Notes: a model not told the origin generated them from the letters alone. DNA of 64,000 nt from an uncultured Pseudomonadota bacterium (GCA_949295085.1 CASFJS010000002.1:28597-92596), one strand, 5' to 3'. Shown: positions 1 to 10,261, counted from the stretch's first letter. Translations and numbers: made by a program.

Positions 1-111
1 CTCATTCTTATCCTCCCGTAATTCAATGATAAGAATAAGTCTATACAAAAACATTTGACTATTCAAGCAAAAGTAACGATAATCGCAGAAATACTTTAGG
101 GAGTTCTACGC
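1..111. promoter_or_regulatory. divergent intergenic region at the left edge
   Basis: On the minus strand a GGGAGG ribosome-binding site (complement of 12-17) sits six bases before an ATG (complement of 3-5), so a gene very probably starts here and runs leftward out of the window. Only its first five bases are present and its product cannot be named. The region also holds an inverted repeat, ATTCTTATC at about 4-12 and GATAAGAAT at about 28-36, which overlaps that start and could be an operator or a hairpin. mutT reads the other way from 112 with GGGAG as its ribosome-binding site. Confidence 0.45.
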
Positions 112-510
112 ATGAAAAAAATTACCGTTGCCGCCGCAGCTTTGATCCGGGATCACAAATTATTCATCGCTAAACGACCGGCAAACAAGTTACCTCCTCT
201 GGTCTGGGAATTTCCGGGAGGCAAACCGGAATCCGGCGAGACCTTGCCCGAAGCCCTGCAACGGGAGCTGCGTGAAGAATTGCACATTGACACAAAAATC
301 GGCGATTTTATCGCCCGTACCACCCACACCTATGACTTTGCCGAAGTAGAGATCAGTCTTTTCAAAGCCGAAATGGTCGATCCGGCCGCCCCGATCGTTG
401 ATAACGAACACATTGAAACGGCCTGGGTCCGCCCCGAAGACCTAAATAGCTACGATTTTGCCGCCGCCGATATCGGCTTACTGGACACCCTCAGAAAAAT
501 GGCCGTTTAA
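112..510 (+). CDS. mutT: 8-oxo-dGTP diphosphatase, MutT-type Nudix hydrolase
   Basis: A 132-residue Nudix hydrolase of MutT size, expected to hydrolyse oxidised guanine nucleotides (8-oxo-dGTP) in the cytoplasm and so prevent transversions. The Nudix box runs from Gly37 through Glu43 to Arg51-Glu52 and Glu55-Glu56, giving the metal-binding REUxEE core. The usual glycine near the end of the box is a histidine (His58), a mild deviation. The N-terminal ITVAAAALI strand is typical of MutT. The start is supported by GGGAG ten bases upstream. It stands alone, followed by tRNA-His on the other strand. Substrate is inferred from family; other Nudix substrates are possible. Confidence 0.85.
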   Translation: MKKITVAAAALIRDHKLFIAKRPANKLPPLVWEFPGGKPESGETLPEALQRELREELHIDTKIGDFIARTTHTYDFAEVEISLFKAEMVDPAAPIVDNEHIETAWVRPEDLNSYDFAAADIGLLDTLRKMAV

Positions 511-554
511 TTGGTTTATATACAGAAAAACCGCCCTTATCGGCGGTATCTTTA

Positions 555-632
555 TGGGGCGGATTATGAGACTCGAACTCACGACATCTGGTACCACAAA
601 CCAGCGCTCTAACCAACTGAGCTAAATCCGCC
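555..632 (-). tRNA. tRNA-His(GTG)
   Basis: The minus strand folds as a cloverleaf with anticodon GTG in the loop TTGTGGT. The extra G at position -1 opposite C73, the identity element of tRNA-His, is encoded, and the 3' CCA is encoded too (555-557). The first seven acceptor bases GCGGATT pair with AATCCGC. Confidence 0.96.
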
Positions 633-765
633 GTCAGATGACACTTTTAATGACAAACGGCACCAAAGTCAAGCTAAATTTATAAAAATCACCCGACATT
701 AAGAATTTATTTTCTTTTTTGCGCTATCATCCGTTTTATAGACAATACGATACGGATAACAAACC

Positions 766-1944
766 ATGACATTCAAAATTTCTCGGCGAATTTTTTTAAT
801 TGCTGCCGTGTTGCTGTTGAATCTGAGTTTAACGGCGTCGGCTCAGGCTGCGCGTCGTACGACATCTTCCATAGTGATCGATGCCCTGTCCGGAGAAGTT
901 ATCTCGTCCTCCAATGCCGACGAACGCCGTTATCCGGCCTCCTTAACCAAATTGATGACCCTTTACATCACTTTCAGCGCCCTCGAAAAAGGCGAAATCA
1001 AACCTGACGATTCGCTTAAAATATCGCGTTATGCCGCCAATCGTGAGCCATCACGTTTGGGCCTAAAACCGGGCGATACCATCTCGGTAAAAGATGCCGT
1101 AATGGCCTTGATCATCAAATCTGCCAACGACTGCGCCTCTGTTTTGGCCGAAAATCTCGGTGGCAGCGAAGCCGAATTTGCCAAGCTGATGACACAAACG
1201 GCCAAAGAACTGGGCATGAAAAACACCACTTTCAAAAATGCTTCGGGACTGCCGAACCGCGCCCAAAAAACAACCGCACGCGACATGGCCATTTTGGGCA
1301 GCGCCATCTATCATCATTTTCCGGAATATTACGATCTGTTTTCGGCAGCCAAATTTACTTACAAAGGCCGGACTTACTACACCCATAACCACTTGCTCAA
1401 AAAATTTGAAGGTGCCGACGGAATGAAAACCGGCTATACTTCCGCTGCCGGCTACAATATCGTGACCTCTGCCGAGCGCAACGGACACCGTGTAATTGCC
1501 GTCACCATGGGGCACAACAGTATCAAAAACCGTGATTCAAAAATTGCCCGTCTAATGAGCTCCGGATTAAAAAAAATAAGTCAAAAAAATACGGAGGCTC
1601 ACCACCCTGCAACCAAACTTGAAATTCCCGTCCCCACCACCGGTGAGAGCGATGATGACGGCCTGTGGGCGATTCAAATAGGTGCTTTTTCCAATTACAT
1701 CAAAGCCCGCAACTATGCTCTTGACATACAGGGGCATATTCACCTTCCTTATGCCCAAAAAACCAAAATCAACGTCGAACCGGCCACTTCCGGCGCAGCA
1801 CTCGTCTACCGTTCGCAATTAACCGGATTATCAAAAAATGAAGCGGATAAAACCTGTCATAGCTTGAAAAGAGCCAATAAATCGTGTATCGTCGTGGCCG
1901 TATCAAAACAGAACAAACAACAATTCGTGATGGTGACCAAATGA
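766..1944 (+). CDS. dacA: D-alanyl-D-alanine carboxypeptidase with SPOR domain
   Basis: A periplasmic penicillin-binding protein of the DacA/PBP5-6 type that trims the terminal D-Ala from peptidoglycan stem peptides. A signal peptide covers roughly residues 1-29. The three serine-peptidase motifs are present: Ser59-x-x-Lys62 (SLTK), Ser119-Ala-Asn121, and Lys221-Thr-Gly. The last ~85 residues (WAIQIGAFSNY onward) form a SPOR domain, which binds denuded glycan at division sites, so the enzyme is probably recruited to the septum. Its TGA stop lies inside the start of mipZ (ATGA), so the two division-linked genes are translationally coupled. The ribosome-binding site is weak. Confidence 0.9.
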   Translation: MTFKISRRIFLIAAVLLLNLSLTASAQAARRTTSSIVIDALSGEVISSSNADERRYPASLTKLMTLYITFSALEKGEIKPDDSLKISRYAANREPSRLGLKPGDTISVKDAVMALIIKSANDCASVLAENLGGSEAEFAKLMTQTAKELGMKNTTFKNASGLPNRAQKTTARDMAILGSAIYHHFPEYYDLFSAAKFTYKGRTYYTHNHLLKKFEGADGMKTGYTSAAGYNIVTSAERNGHRVIAVTMGHNSIKNRDSKIARLMSSGLKKISQKNTEAHHPATKLEIPVPTTGESDDDGLWAIQIGAFSNYIKARNYALDIQGHIHLPYAQKTKINVEPATSGAALVYRSQLTGLSKNEADKTCHSLKRANKSCIVVAVSKQNKQQFVMVTK

Positions 1945-2732
1945 GCAACGCCTTAAAGTCCAAAGCCCATATTATTGTCATCGGCAATGAAAAAGGGGGA
2001 ACCGGTAAGTCAACTCTGGCCATGCACTTAGCCGTCAAGTTGTTGTTGGAAAATTTTAAGGTCGCGGTTATCGACATGGACGGCCGTCAGGGATCACTAA
2101 CCAAGTATATTCTGAACCGCCGCAATTTTTGCAACCAAAAATCCTTAAATTTGCCAACTCCCGTTCACTATGTCTTTGAACCTCTGGCCGACGAATCCAA
2201 CCGCGCCGAGATTGAAGCTCTTATCTCCGAGCTCGACAACAAATTTGATGCTGTTGTCATGGACACACCGGGCAGTAAAAATTATTTATTCGAGCTGGCT
2301 CACCAGTACCCGCACACGCTGATAACGCCCATAGGCGACAGTTTGGTCGATTTGTCGGCCATTGCCGACTTTTCGCCGGATACGGGAGAGATCATCCGTG
2401 CCGGACATTACGCCGAATTTGTCTGGGATATTAAGAAAAAATTAGCGGCACAGGGTCTGCCGTATCTTAACTGGGTTGTCTGCGGCAGCAAAATATCTCC
2501 GATTCGCTCAAACAACAAAAACGTTGTTTTTTCAAAACTTGAGAATCTGGCCAAATTATACGGTTTTCGTTTTACGCCTGGCCTGAAAGACCGTGTTATT
2601 TATAAAGAGCTTTTTCTGGACGGCCTCACGGTTCTGGATTTGTCTCATACAGCTCTGCACCGCCGCATGACCTTGTCGCATCTGGCCGCCAAGACGGAAC
2701 TATCCGCACTGGCAGAATTTATTTTTCCCTAA
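1941..2732 (+). CDS. mipZ: division-plane positioning ATPase MipZ
   Basis: A 263-residue ParA/MinD-superfamily ATPase. The deviant Walker A motif KGGTGKST is at residues 18-25, and the switch region IDMDGRQGSLTKY follows near residue 45. IDxDxRQGTLTRY is a hallmark of MipZ rather than ParA. In alphaproteobacteria MipZ binds ParB near the origins and forms polar gradients that block FtsZ assembly away from midcell. The start chosen is the ATG overlapping the dacA stop; an in-frame upstream codon would extend it into dacA without a better ribosome-binding site. ftsZ lies in this window at 25-26.6 kb but parB does not. Confidence 0.9.
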   Translation: MSNALKSKAHIIVIGNEKGGTGKSTLAMHLAVKLLLENFKVAVIDMDGRQGSLTKYILNRRNFCNQKSLNLPTPVHYVFEPLADESNRAEIEALISELDNKFDAVVMDTPGSKNYLFELAHQYPHTLITPIGDSLVDLSAIADFSPDTGEIIRAGHYAEFVWDIKKKLAAQGLPYLNWVVCGSKISPIRSNNKNVVFSKLENLAKLYGFRFTPGLKDRVIYKELFLDGLTVLDLSHTALHRRMTLSHLAAKTELSALAEFIFP

Positions 2733-2829
2733 ATGCTGATAACTTCGCGATAATGCTTGTTTTTAAGCCTGCCGATGATACATTATAAAACATTGGCAAA
2801 CAAGCTTGATGATATTTTAAGGAGATGTG

Positions 2830-4449
2830 ATGATTACCACCGTACAAACAACGCCCTACCAAGACCAAAAAATGGGGACTGCCGGTCTGCGCCGTAAATC
2901 TGATGTCGTTATGCAGAAAAACTATATCGAAAACTTTATGCAAAGCATTTTTAATGTTATCGGTAAGCTCGATGACAAAGTTTTCTTGCTCGGCGGTGAC
3001 GGCCGTTTTTATAATGACGTTGCCATTCAAAAAATTATTAAAATGGCCGCGGCCAACGGCGTCAAAAAACTTATCATCGGACAAAACGGTTTCATCTCAA
3101 CGCCGGCCGGCTCCAACGTCATTTTAAAAAACCACCTTAACGGCGGCTTTATTCTGTCGGCGTCTCACAATCCCGGCGGGCCAAAAGGTGATTTTGGCAT
3201 CAAATACTCCAACGAAACCGGCGGACAAATTCCAAGCAGCATCAGCGATAAGATTTATCAGCAAACCCTTACAATAACCGAATACAAAATCTGCAACGGA
3301 CCGGATGTTGACCTGTCTGTTCCGGGACATCAGGAATATTGCGGTATGGAAATTGAAATTATCGATCCGGTAAAAGACTATGTCGAGTTAATGCAGCAGA
3401 TTTTTGATTTTCCGGCAATCAAAAAGATGTTTGAGCGCGGTTTTACCATGCGTTTTGACGCCATGAATGCCGTGACCGGTCCCTATGCCGTTGAGATTTT
3501 TGAACATCTGCTTGGTGCGGCTGCGGGTTCGGTCGTAAATGCCGCGCCCAAGCCGGATTTTGGCGGGCTTCATCCGGATCCTAATCTGGTTTACGCCAAA
3601 GATTTGGTTGATTTTATGTTCTCCGATCAGGCCGCTGATTTCGGGGCCGCCAACGACGGCGACGGCGATCGCAATATGATTTTGGGCAAAAGCTTTTTTG
3701 TCACGCCGAACGACAGCCTGGCCATCATCACCGATAATTTTGAGCTTATACCCTATTATCGCAAAGGAATTTACGGTGTTGCCAAATCGGCCGCCACATC
3801 AACGGCTGTTGCCCGGGTTGCCGCCGCGCACAACATCGGCTACTATGAAGTGCCTACCGGCTGGAAATACTTTGTCAACCTGATGGATTCCCATCGTATT
3901 ACTTTCTGCGGCGAAGAAAGTTTCGGTACCGGGTCGTCGCATATCCGTGAAAAAGACGGCATCTGGGCTGTTTTGTTCTGGCTCAGCATTTTGGCCGCAA
4001 CCGGCAAGACCGTTGAGCAAATCACAACCGGGCACTGGCAAAAATACGGCCGCAGCTACTACATTCGTTTTGATTTTGAGGGGGTCGATACCACCGTTGC
4101 CGATAAATTGATGGCCGATTTGGAAAACCGCCTGCCGTCGCTCAAAGACAAAATTTACGGAAACTTTATCGTCAAAGAGGCCCAACCCTTTGTCTACAAT
4201 GATCCCGTAGACGGTTCTTCGACCAAAAACGGGCTGATTATTTACTTTACCGATGGTTCACGCATTGTCTATCGTTTGTCCGGTACCGGATCTTCCGGCG
4301 CCACCATTCGTGTTTATCTGGAGCGTTTTGCCGCCAAAGATATTTTACAAAATCCGCTGGATATGGTCTCGCCTTTGGCCAAAATAGCTCTTGACGTTGC
4401 GGAAATTCCCGAAAGGACAGGAAAACACCAAGCCGATGTCGTTACTTAG
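2830..4449 (+). CDS. pgm: phosphoglucomutase (alpha-D-glucose specific type)
   Basis: A 539-residue alpha-D-phosphohexomutase interconverting glucose-1-phosphate and glucose-6-phosphate, feeding glycan and nucleotide-sugar synthesis. The phosphoserine loop ASHNPGGPKGDFGIKYS carries the catalytic Ser112. The metal-binding DGDGDR loop is near residue 277 and the sugar-binding GEESFG loop near residue 359. The C-terminal RLSGTGSSGATIR binds phosphate. Length matches the eukaryote-like PGM subfamily. The ATG at 2830 is preferred to the GTG at 2827 because AAGGAG ends only two bases before the GTG. The last bases overlap the signal peptide of the next gene. Confidence 0.92.
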   Translation: MITTVQTTPYQDQKMGTAGLRRKSDVVMQKNYIENFMQSIFNVIGKLDDKVFLLGGDGRFYNDVAIQKIIKMAAANGVKKLIIGQNGFISTPAGSNVILKNHLNGGFILSASHNPGGPKGDFGIKYSNETGGQIPSSISDKIYQQTLTITEYKICNGPDVDLSVPGHQEYCGMEIEIIDPVKDYVELMQQIFDFPAIKKMFERGFTMRFDAMNAVTGPYAVEIFEHLLGAAAGSVVNAAPKPDFGGLHPDPNLVYAKDLVDFMFSDQAADFGAANDGDGDRNMILGKSFFVTPNDSLAIITDNFELIPYYRKGIYGVAKSAATSTAVARVAAAHNIGYYEVPTGWKYFVNLMDSHRITFCGEESFGTGSSHIREKDGIWAVLFWLSILAATGKTVEQITTGHWQKYGRSYYIRFDFEGVDTTVADKLMADLENRLPSLKDKIYGNFIVKEAQPFVYNDPVDGSSTKNGLIIYFTDGSRIVYRLSGTGSSGATIRVYLERFAAKDILQNPLDMVSPLAKIALDVAEIPERTGKHQADVVT

Positions 4450-5542
4450 GAAATTGTGCATAGCCTTTTGGATAGCCATAATATCGACCGCATCTTTTGA
4501 GGCCGAGGCGGGTTTGTACGGCTTCCACCATTACAATCCCTACACCAAAGAAGAACGGATTCTGAATCTGGAAGAAGTGCCTGATACCATTCGCAATTAT
4601 CGTGCTCTTATGCGCGAGAATTTGTTAATGCTTATTCGCTATGCCAAAAAACAAAATCCGGATTTTAAGATTATTGCACACGAAGGACAGGATTTACTGA
4701 CCAAGAGCCTCTGGGAATATGCCCGAGAAGGTTATAATCGGGCACGGCAGCAGGAAAACGCGCCGGACGATTCTTTCTTGTTTCATGATAATTTTCAAGA
4801 GCAATTACCGGAGCGTCATACGCCGGCTTACGAATATTTGCACGCTATTGACGCCATCGCCGTCAATAACCTTTACTGTGGCAACGGAAAAGAAAGCCCG
4901 GTGACGCGAGAGGCCGGTCTCGGATTGATAACCGTTGAGCAATGCCCCACCCGCGATGCGGCAGACAGTGCGGAAATCAGTGCCATGATCGATCACAGGA
5001 TACCCTACACATTCACCGAATTATCAAAGGCTTTCAATAATATTGACAAACATGACGAACTCAATGATTCGTCAAAAAATGTTTACAATATTGCCGACGC
5101 GCAAAACATTTTATTTTTAACCGATGACAGTCTCTATGCCCATAAAAATCAGCTGGTTGAGGCTCTGCAAAAAACCAATTATGATATTATAATCATGAAA
5201 CCTTTATTTGCCGATAAAGAACGTTTCTCTGCCGAAGACATCCGAAATCTTCACTACAAACATAACGGATCAAAACGACTGCTGATTGCCGAACTCAACG
5301 TATCGGAAACATCTCCGGGCGACTTTTTCTGGCAAAAAGATTGGCACCCCGGCAATCCGTCGTGGCTTGCACGCAAATCCTTTACGTCACCGGATGGCAT
5401 TATCGTAAAGTTCTGGCGTGCCGAATGGCAAAAAATTATTTCCCGCTATTTTAAGGATATCATAAACGAAGGCTTTGACGGTATCTTTTTTACCGGGATT
5501 GAAAATTACCGTTATTTCGAACAACAAAACCCGTTGGAGTAA
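4436..5542 (+). CDS. secreted MJ1477/TM1410-family putative glycoside hydrolase
   Basis: A 368-residue exported protein. Residues 1-25 are a signal peptide (hydrophobic core CIAFWIAIISTASF, then AEAG). The mature part resembles the MJ1477/TM1410 family related to GH114: an early YNPY segment, FKIIAHEGQDLL, a central AIAVNNLYCG, and the late strands LLIAELNVSET and EGFDGIFFTGIENY, which fit (beta/alpha)8-barrel carboxylate positions. The substrate is unknown; related enzymes act on galactosamine-rich polysaccharides. The start overlaps the pgm end by 14 nt, so expression is coupled, and fliQ starts six bases after its stop. Family recognition is from memory of motifs. Confidence 0.7.
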   Translation: MSLLRKLCIAFWIAIISTASFEAEAGLYGFHHYNPYTKEERILNLEEVPDTIRNYRALMRENLLMLIRYAKKQNPDFKIIAHEGQDLLTKSLWEYAREGYNRARQQENAPDDSFLFHDNFQEQLPERHTPAYEYLHAIDAIAVNNLYCGNGKESPVTREAGLGLITVEQCPTRDAADSAEISAMIDHRIPYTFTELSKAFNNIDKHDELNDSSKNVYNIADAQNILFLTDDSLYAHKNQLVEALQKTNYDIIIMKPLFADKERFSAEDIRNLHYKHNGSKRLLIAELNVSETSPGDFFWQKDWHPGNPSWLARKSFTSPDGIIVKFWRAEWQKIISRYFKDIINEGFDGIFFTGIENYRYFEQQNPLE

Positions 5543-5548
5543 GCGTTG

Positions 5549-5812
5549 ATGAACGAAGCCGAAATTTTTGAAATCACCAGAGAATCCATTTTTACCTTGC
5601 TCAAGGTTGTCACTCCGGTCATTTGTATTGCCCTGGCCGTTGGTCTTATCATTGGTATTTTTCAGGCTTTAACGCAAATCCAGGAAATGACTTTGGCTTT
5701 CGTTCCCAAAATCATTTGCGTTTTTTTGTCCCTGATTTTTTTATTTCCGTTTATGTTCGGGCAAATGCAAAATTTGTCAGATTCTCTTTTTGCTAAAATA
5801 GCCGGCGGTTAG
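5549..5812 (+). CDS. fliQ: flagellar export apparatus protein FliQ
   Basis: An 87-residue protein with two transmembrane helices (about 15-38 and 50-72). The pattern VGLIIGIFQALTQIQEMTLAFVPKI is the FliQ signature (quoted region at residues 28-52). FliQ forms part of the FliPQR core of the type III flagellar export gate in the inner membrane. ATG at 5549 is chosen over the TTG three codons earlier in the track reading because GGAG is nine bases upstream. fliQ, fliR and flhB follow each other directly, but fliP and fliO are not in the window. Confidence 0.93.
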   Translation: MNEAEIFEITRESIFTLLKVVTPVICIALAVGLIIGIFQALTQIQEMTLAFVPKIICVFLSLIFLFPFMFGQMQNLSDSLFAKIAGG

Positions 5813-5820
5813 ATACGATC

Positions 5821-6576
5821 ATGACAGAACTGTTTAACATAAGCTTATACAACTGGCTGATGATTTTTTTGCGAACCGGTGCCGTTTTCATGTTGATGCC
5901 CGGTTTTTCTGCGGTATACGTTACGGCACAAATCCGCTTAATTCTGGCTTTAGCCTTGTCTTTGATTTTGGTGCCGCTATTGGCACCGGAGCTTCCGCCG
6001 CAGCCGGAAAACTTCAGTATAATGCTGCAATACATATTTTACGAGCTGAGTATCGGCATATTTTTAGGCATTGTTATGCAGATATTGTTTTTTGCTCTTA
6101 ATTTTGCCGGCTCGATAGCTTCTCAGGCTATCGGTTTTTCAAATGCCCAAATGTTTGACCCTGCTTTTCAAACACAAACGATGTTGATTGAAACATTCTT
6201 GAGTATTATCGCCATAACATTCATTTTTATCACCGATATTCATCACCTGATGATCGGTGCCGTTGTCGACAGCTATCATTTGTTTCGCCCCGGAGAATCT
6301 TTGTTATGGAACGATTTTGCCCAGCACATTACCCAAAGCGTCGGCCGTTCATTCACCATCGGTTTCAAATTGGGTGCTCCGTTTATTGCTTTTACCATTG
6401 TTTTTTATTCCGGCATGGGATTGGTATCACGCCTGATGCCTCAGCTTAATATTTTCTTTTTATCTCTGCCTTTACAAATATATCTTGGCTTAGGCGTTCT
6501 TTTAATAACCGTCCCGATTATCGTCATAGCCTTTTTCCGCTATTATGACGAGGGACTTTATGTCTTTGCCGGTTAA
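5821..6576 (+). CDS. fliR: flagellar export apparatus protein FliR
   Basis: A 251-residue inner-membrane protein with about six hydrophobic helices. FLRTGAVFMLMPGFS near residue 17 and FALNFAGSIASQAIGFSNA near residue 90 are typical of FliR. It completes the FliPQR gate with FliQ and contacts FlhB. It begins eight bases after fliQ ends and stops twelve bases before flhB, consistent with one transcript. Confidence 0.93.
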   Translation: MTELFNISLYNWLMIFLRTGAVFMLMPGFSAVYVTAQIRLILALALSLILVPLLAPELPPQPENFSIMLQYIFYELSIGIFLGIVMQILFFALNFAGSIASQAIGFSNAQMFDPAFQTQTMLIETFLSIIAITFIFITDIHHLMIGAVVDSYHLFRPGESLLWNDFAQHITQSVGRSFTIGFKLGAPFIAFTIVFYSGMGLVSRLMPQLNIFFLSLPLQIYLGLGVLLITVPIIVIAFFRYYDEGLYVFAG

Positions 6577-6588
6577 GGAGGTCTGATT

Positions 6589-7671
6589 ATGGTTACTCCC
6601 GAAGACGAAGACGAAGCCTCCAAAACCGAAGAGCCTTCCGAACGAAAGATATCCAAAGCCAAAGAGGAAGGCGATGTTGCCATATCTCAAGACGCCAAAA
6701 GCTTTATCATGCTTGTCGGCAGCTTGTTTATCGTCTGGCTGTTCATCCCTGTCATGTTTAAGTGGTTTGGCAGCCTCGGCGCCTCTTTTATTGAAAGATC
6801 CGGAGCGACTCATATTGATCCGGCAAACTTTGAGCTTTTGTTTCGTCAGGCTGTCTTTGTCTTTTTTAAACTGATGGCCATCCCTTTTGCCGTTTTTATG
6901 GTTCTGGGTATTTTTGCCTCACTGAGCCAAACCGGCTTTATTTACGCACCGAAAAAAATTGAACCGAATTGGAATAAGTTAAATATTTTTGCGGCCATTC
7001 CCAAATTCATCAACAAACAAAAAATCGTTGAAAGCTTAAAAGGCATCATTAAAATAGCTGTTGTCACCATTCTGGCTTACAAAGTTATTCAGCCCTATAT
7101 TCCCAAATCGGAATTGTTGCCGAATATGTCATCTTACGGTATTTTGGACTTCATTCACCATTTGGTCGTATTGCTGTTGTTCACCGTTACCGTTGCCGTA
7201 TTGGTTATTGCTGCCGGCGACTATGCCTGGCAAAAATATTCCCATTTGCAAAAATTGCGCATGACCAAACAAGAAGTCAAAGACGAATACAAACAAATGG
7301 AAGGTGATCCCCTGGTTAAGTCAAAAATCCGTCAAATTCGCATGGAAAGAGCCCGCCGCCGTATGATGGAAAATGTCCCCAAGGCCGATGTTGTTATTGT
7401 CAACCCGACCCATTATGCTGTAGCATTGGAATATGACATGGCAACCATGCCGGCACCGAAAGTAACCGCCAAAGGTGTTGATACGGTCGCCTTACGCATT
7501 AAATCCGTTGCTGAGGAAAATGATGTTCCGATTGTTGAAAATCCGCCGTTGGCGCGCGCATTATTTGCCTCAACCGAACTTGATCAAACCATTCCGACCG
7601 AACATTTTAAGGCCGTAGCCGAGGTAATTAACTATGTTATGCAACTCAAAAACCAACAACAGGCCGGATAA
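6589..7671 (+). CDS. flhB: flagellar export switch protein FlhB
   Basis: A 360-residue protein with an N-terminal charged segment (EDEASKTEEPSERKISKAKEEG region), four transmembrane helices between about residues 35 and 215, and a cytoplasmic autoprotease domain. The self-cleavage motif NPTH is at Asn272-Pro273-Thr-His, so the substrate-specificity switch from rod/hook to filament should work. GGAGG precedes the ATG. The 3' end overlaps the cckA start by 38 nt, joining the flagellar export genes to the cell-cycle kinase gene. Confidence 0.95.
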   Translation: MVTPEDEDEASKTEEPSERKISKAKEEGDVAISQDAKSFIMLVGSLFIVWLFIPVMFKWFGSLGASFIERSGATHIDPANFELLFRQAVFVFFKLMAIPFAVFMVLGIFASLSQTGFIYAPKKIEPNWNKLNIFAAIPKFINKQKIVESLKGIIKIAVVTILAYKVIQPYIPKSELLPNMSSYGILDFIHHLVVLLLFTVTVAVLVIAAGDYAWQKYSHLQKLRMTKQEVKDEYKQMEGDPLVKSKIRQIRMERARRRMMENVPKADVVIVNPTHYAVALEYDMATMPAPKVTAKGVDTVALRIKSVAEENDVPIVENPPLARALFASTELDQTIPTEHFKAVAEVINYVMQLKNQQQAG

Positions 7672-10261
7672 GATTTTACAAAAAGCCCTGCTTAAACTGG
7701 CGGCTTCGTTGGTTCTGCTCACTTTAAGCCTGATTTGTTTTTTCCTGTGGCCGGCATACCATTTCTACAGCACGATATCCACATCGATCATAACGGTTTA
7801 TTGCCTCATTCTGGCCATAAAAACACTTAATGCCGGCGAAGCGGCAATCAGCTATGGCGGTTTTGCCAATGAAATCATCCGCAACGACTTCAAACTTCGT
7901 CGGATTGAAAACCCCGACGGCGAAAGTATTTTACAAAACGATCCGGCCAAATCGCTGCTTAAAGGGCATTCCGTACTGTCCTTTTTAAACAAATATTTGG
8001 CAGAAGGAACCGCCAATCGTGCTGCTCTTTACCGTTTACAAACGGCATGGAAAAATCTCGGTTCGGATAAAGTCACATTGTCCCTGATCCTCAAACAAAG
8101 CAACGGCCGTATTTTCAATGATCTGGAATATTTTGAAGTGTCGTTACGCCCGATCTATCTGAAAAAGCCCGAAATTTTTAACGGCGCTTTTTCCGTCAAA
8201 CGTATCCGTAAAGAAACTTATTTTTACTGGACTCTGCATAACATTACCGCCAAACAAAACATGGACTATATCTTCAAAGAAGAATGCTCCTCTCTGCATG
8301 ACTTTTTGGACCAGCTTCCGGTCGGTCTCTATGTTACGGGGACAGATAATCGCTTGGAATACGTTAACAATAATCTTGCCGATTTTTTAGGCCTGCCGCC
8401 GCACCAATTCATCGGTCTTTCCCTGCAAAATTTTCTGGCGGCCGATTCATCGTTGCCGCCGCAAAAAGATTTTTGGTTCGGCCCCGTGCATTTTACGAGC
8501 CGCAACGGCAAAAACACCGCTGCCTATGTTTTTCAAACGGCTTACCGCGAAAAAGAACGTGTCATCATGCGCGGAGCCGTCATCCATCAATTGCCGACAT
8601 CCGAAGAATTGCAACGGCAGATTAATCGTTCTTTGGATGAAAACAACTGGCTCTTTGCCAATTCCCCGATCGGCATATTATTTACAAACCGTTCCGGCAA
8701 AATTATCAAAGCCAATCCCAAAGCTCAAAATTTGTTTCAAATAGACGAAACATCCCAAACATTATCATCCGGATTATCCAAAGAAAATGCCAAATTTTTA
8801 CAATCTGCTTTGGACAAAGCCGCCGCCGACGGTTATCATAACATTGAGCTTAAAAATTCCGACTTGACTTTAAGTCTTTATATTGATGCTTTACGCGGCC
8901 TTTATCGTGATTCTGACGAAACTAAAGCCGAATTAATCATATATATCATTGATGCGACCAAACAAAAAAATCTGGAAATGCAATTTGCCCAGGCTCAAAA
9001 AATGCAGGCTGTCGGCCAACTTGCCGGCGGTGTTGCTCATGATTTCAACAACCTTTTAACCGCCATTATCGGCTTTACGGATCTTTTGTTGCAACGTCAC
9101 GGCGTAGGAGATCCGTCCTTTGCGGATTTAATCCAAATCAAACAAAATGCCAACCGCGCCACCAGCCTGGTCAGACAACTTTTGGCTTTCTCGCGCAAAC
9201 AACCGCTCATGCCCAAATTGATAGACATAACCGATAATTTTGCCGATTTAAACCAAATGCTGAAACGTATTTTAGGCGAAAAAATAAAGTTGGTTTTTAA
9301 ACATGAAAGCGATTTAGGTTATGTTAAGGTTGATCCGACCCAGTTTTCTCAGGTCATTATCAACCTGGCCGTTAACGCCAAAGACGCCATGAACGGCAAC
9401 GGCACCCTGACCATTTCAACCCGAACATACCATTTGCCGGATAAATACGCCTTTGGTGATGACATTATCAATCCCGGAGACTTTGTGGTCATTGACGTTA
9501 CCGACACCGGCTGCGGTATTCCGCAAGAAAATCTGTCCCGTATTTTTGATCCTTTTTTCACCACCAAAGAAAATATCGTGGGATCCGGAACAGGTTTGGG
9601 TCTGGCCATGGTTTATGGAATTGTTCGCCAAACCGAAGGTTTTATCCGCGTTGAATCAGCTCTCGGCAAAGGCACGACCTTTTCAATTTACCTGCCTCGG
9701 TTTGAAAATGCTCCGCAAGAAGAAAGCGACGAAAATCCGGCACCCGTTGTCACTGGCCGCTCCGGACAAACAATTCTCAAAGTTCAGGAGACACTCGCCG
9801 CACCGGCCAATATCAACCGTAAGATCATTATGGGGCTCAATATTTCAAACACTATTGATCGTGGTTCCTCCGTAGCCAAAGACGGTAAACCGGCACGAAT
9901 TTTGTTTGTGGAGGACGAAGATTCGGTTCGGGCTTTCGGGGTAAGAGCCCTCAAGAAAAAGGGGTATGATGTCGTCGACAGCAATTCGGCCGAAAATGCC
10001 CTGCAGATTATTGAGCAGGATACAGACTTTGATCTGCTCTTGACCGATATGGTTCTCCCCGGTCTGAGCGGAGCTCAGTTAACCAACAAGGTTAAAGAGA
10101 AATTGCCCCGAATAGCCGTTATTCTGGCCTCCGGCTATTCGGAGGATATTGCCCGGCAAGAGGTTCACAACACTCACGAATTTGAATTCATCACCAAGCC
10201 CTACAGCCTTGGGGACTTGACAGCTAAAGTTTTTGATGTTTTAAATAGAAACAAAACATGA
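7634..10261 (+). CDS. cckA: hybrid sensor histidine kinase CckA
   Basis: An 875-residue membrane kinase: two transmembrane helices (about 15-35 and 40-60), PAS-like domains (about 210-450), then HisKA with His469 in [14 protein letters not shown], HATPase_c ([26 protein letters not shown]), and a C-terminal receiver with phosphoacceptor Asp805 in LLTDMVLPG. Single bitopic input, GGVAHDFNN and one fused receiver are the CckA pattern. CckA phosphorylates ChpT and thereby CtrA/CpdR, the alphaproteobacterial cell-cycle and flagellar regulators; neither partner is in the window. The start is supported by GAGG ten bases upstream, inside flhB. The hdaA start overlaps its stop (ATGA). Confidence 0.9.
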   Translation: MLCNSKTNNRPDKILQKALLKLAASLVLLTLSLICFFLWPAYHFYSTISTSIITVYCLILAIKTLNAGEAAISYGGFANEIIRNDFKLRRIENPDGESILQNDPAKSLLKGHSVLSFLNKYLAEGTANRAALYRLQTAWKNLGSDKVTLSLILKQSNGRIFNDLEYFEVSLRPIYLKKPEIFNGAFSVKRIRKETYFYWTLHNITAKQNMDYIFKEECSSLHDFLDQLPVGLYVTGTDNRLEYVNNNLADFLGLPPHQFIGLSLQNFLAADSSLPPQKDFWFGPVHFTSRNGKNTAAYVFQTAYREKERVIMRGAVIHQLPTSEELQRQINRSLDENNWLFANSPIGILFTNRSGKIIKANPKAQNLFQIDETSQTLSSGLSKENAKFLQSALDKAAADGYHNIELKNSDLTLSLYIDALRGLYRDSDETKAELIIYIIDATKQKNLEMQFAQAQKMQAVGQLAGGVAHDFNNLLTAIIGFTDLLLQRHGVGDPSFADLIQIKQNANRATSLVRQLLAFSRKQPLMPKLIDITDNFADLNQMLKRILGEKIKLVFKHESDLGYVKVDPTQFSQVIINLAVNAKDAMNGNGTLTISTRTYHLPDKYAFGDDIINPGDFVVIDVTDTGCGIPQENLSRIFDPFFTTKENIVGSGTGLGLAMVYGIVRQTEGFIRVESALGKGTTFSIYLPRFENAPQEESDENPAPVVTGRSGQTILKVQETLAAPANINRKIIMGLNISNTIDRGSSVAKDGKPARILFVEDEDSVRAFGVRALKKKGYDVVDSNSAENALQIIEQDTDFDLLLTDMVLPGLSGAQLTNKVKEKLPRIAVILASGYSEDIARQEVHNTHEFEFITKPYSLGDLTAKVFDVLNRNKT

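Noticed and set aside
1063..1515. A 150-codon antisense frame inside the carboxypeptidase gene
   Set aside because: It mirrors the codon use of dacA, has no ribosome-binding site, and resembles no protein. Many similar long antisense frames in the window were left out for the same reason.
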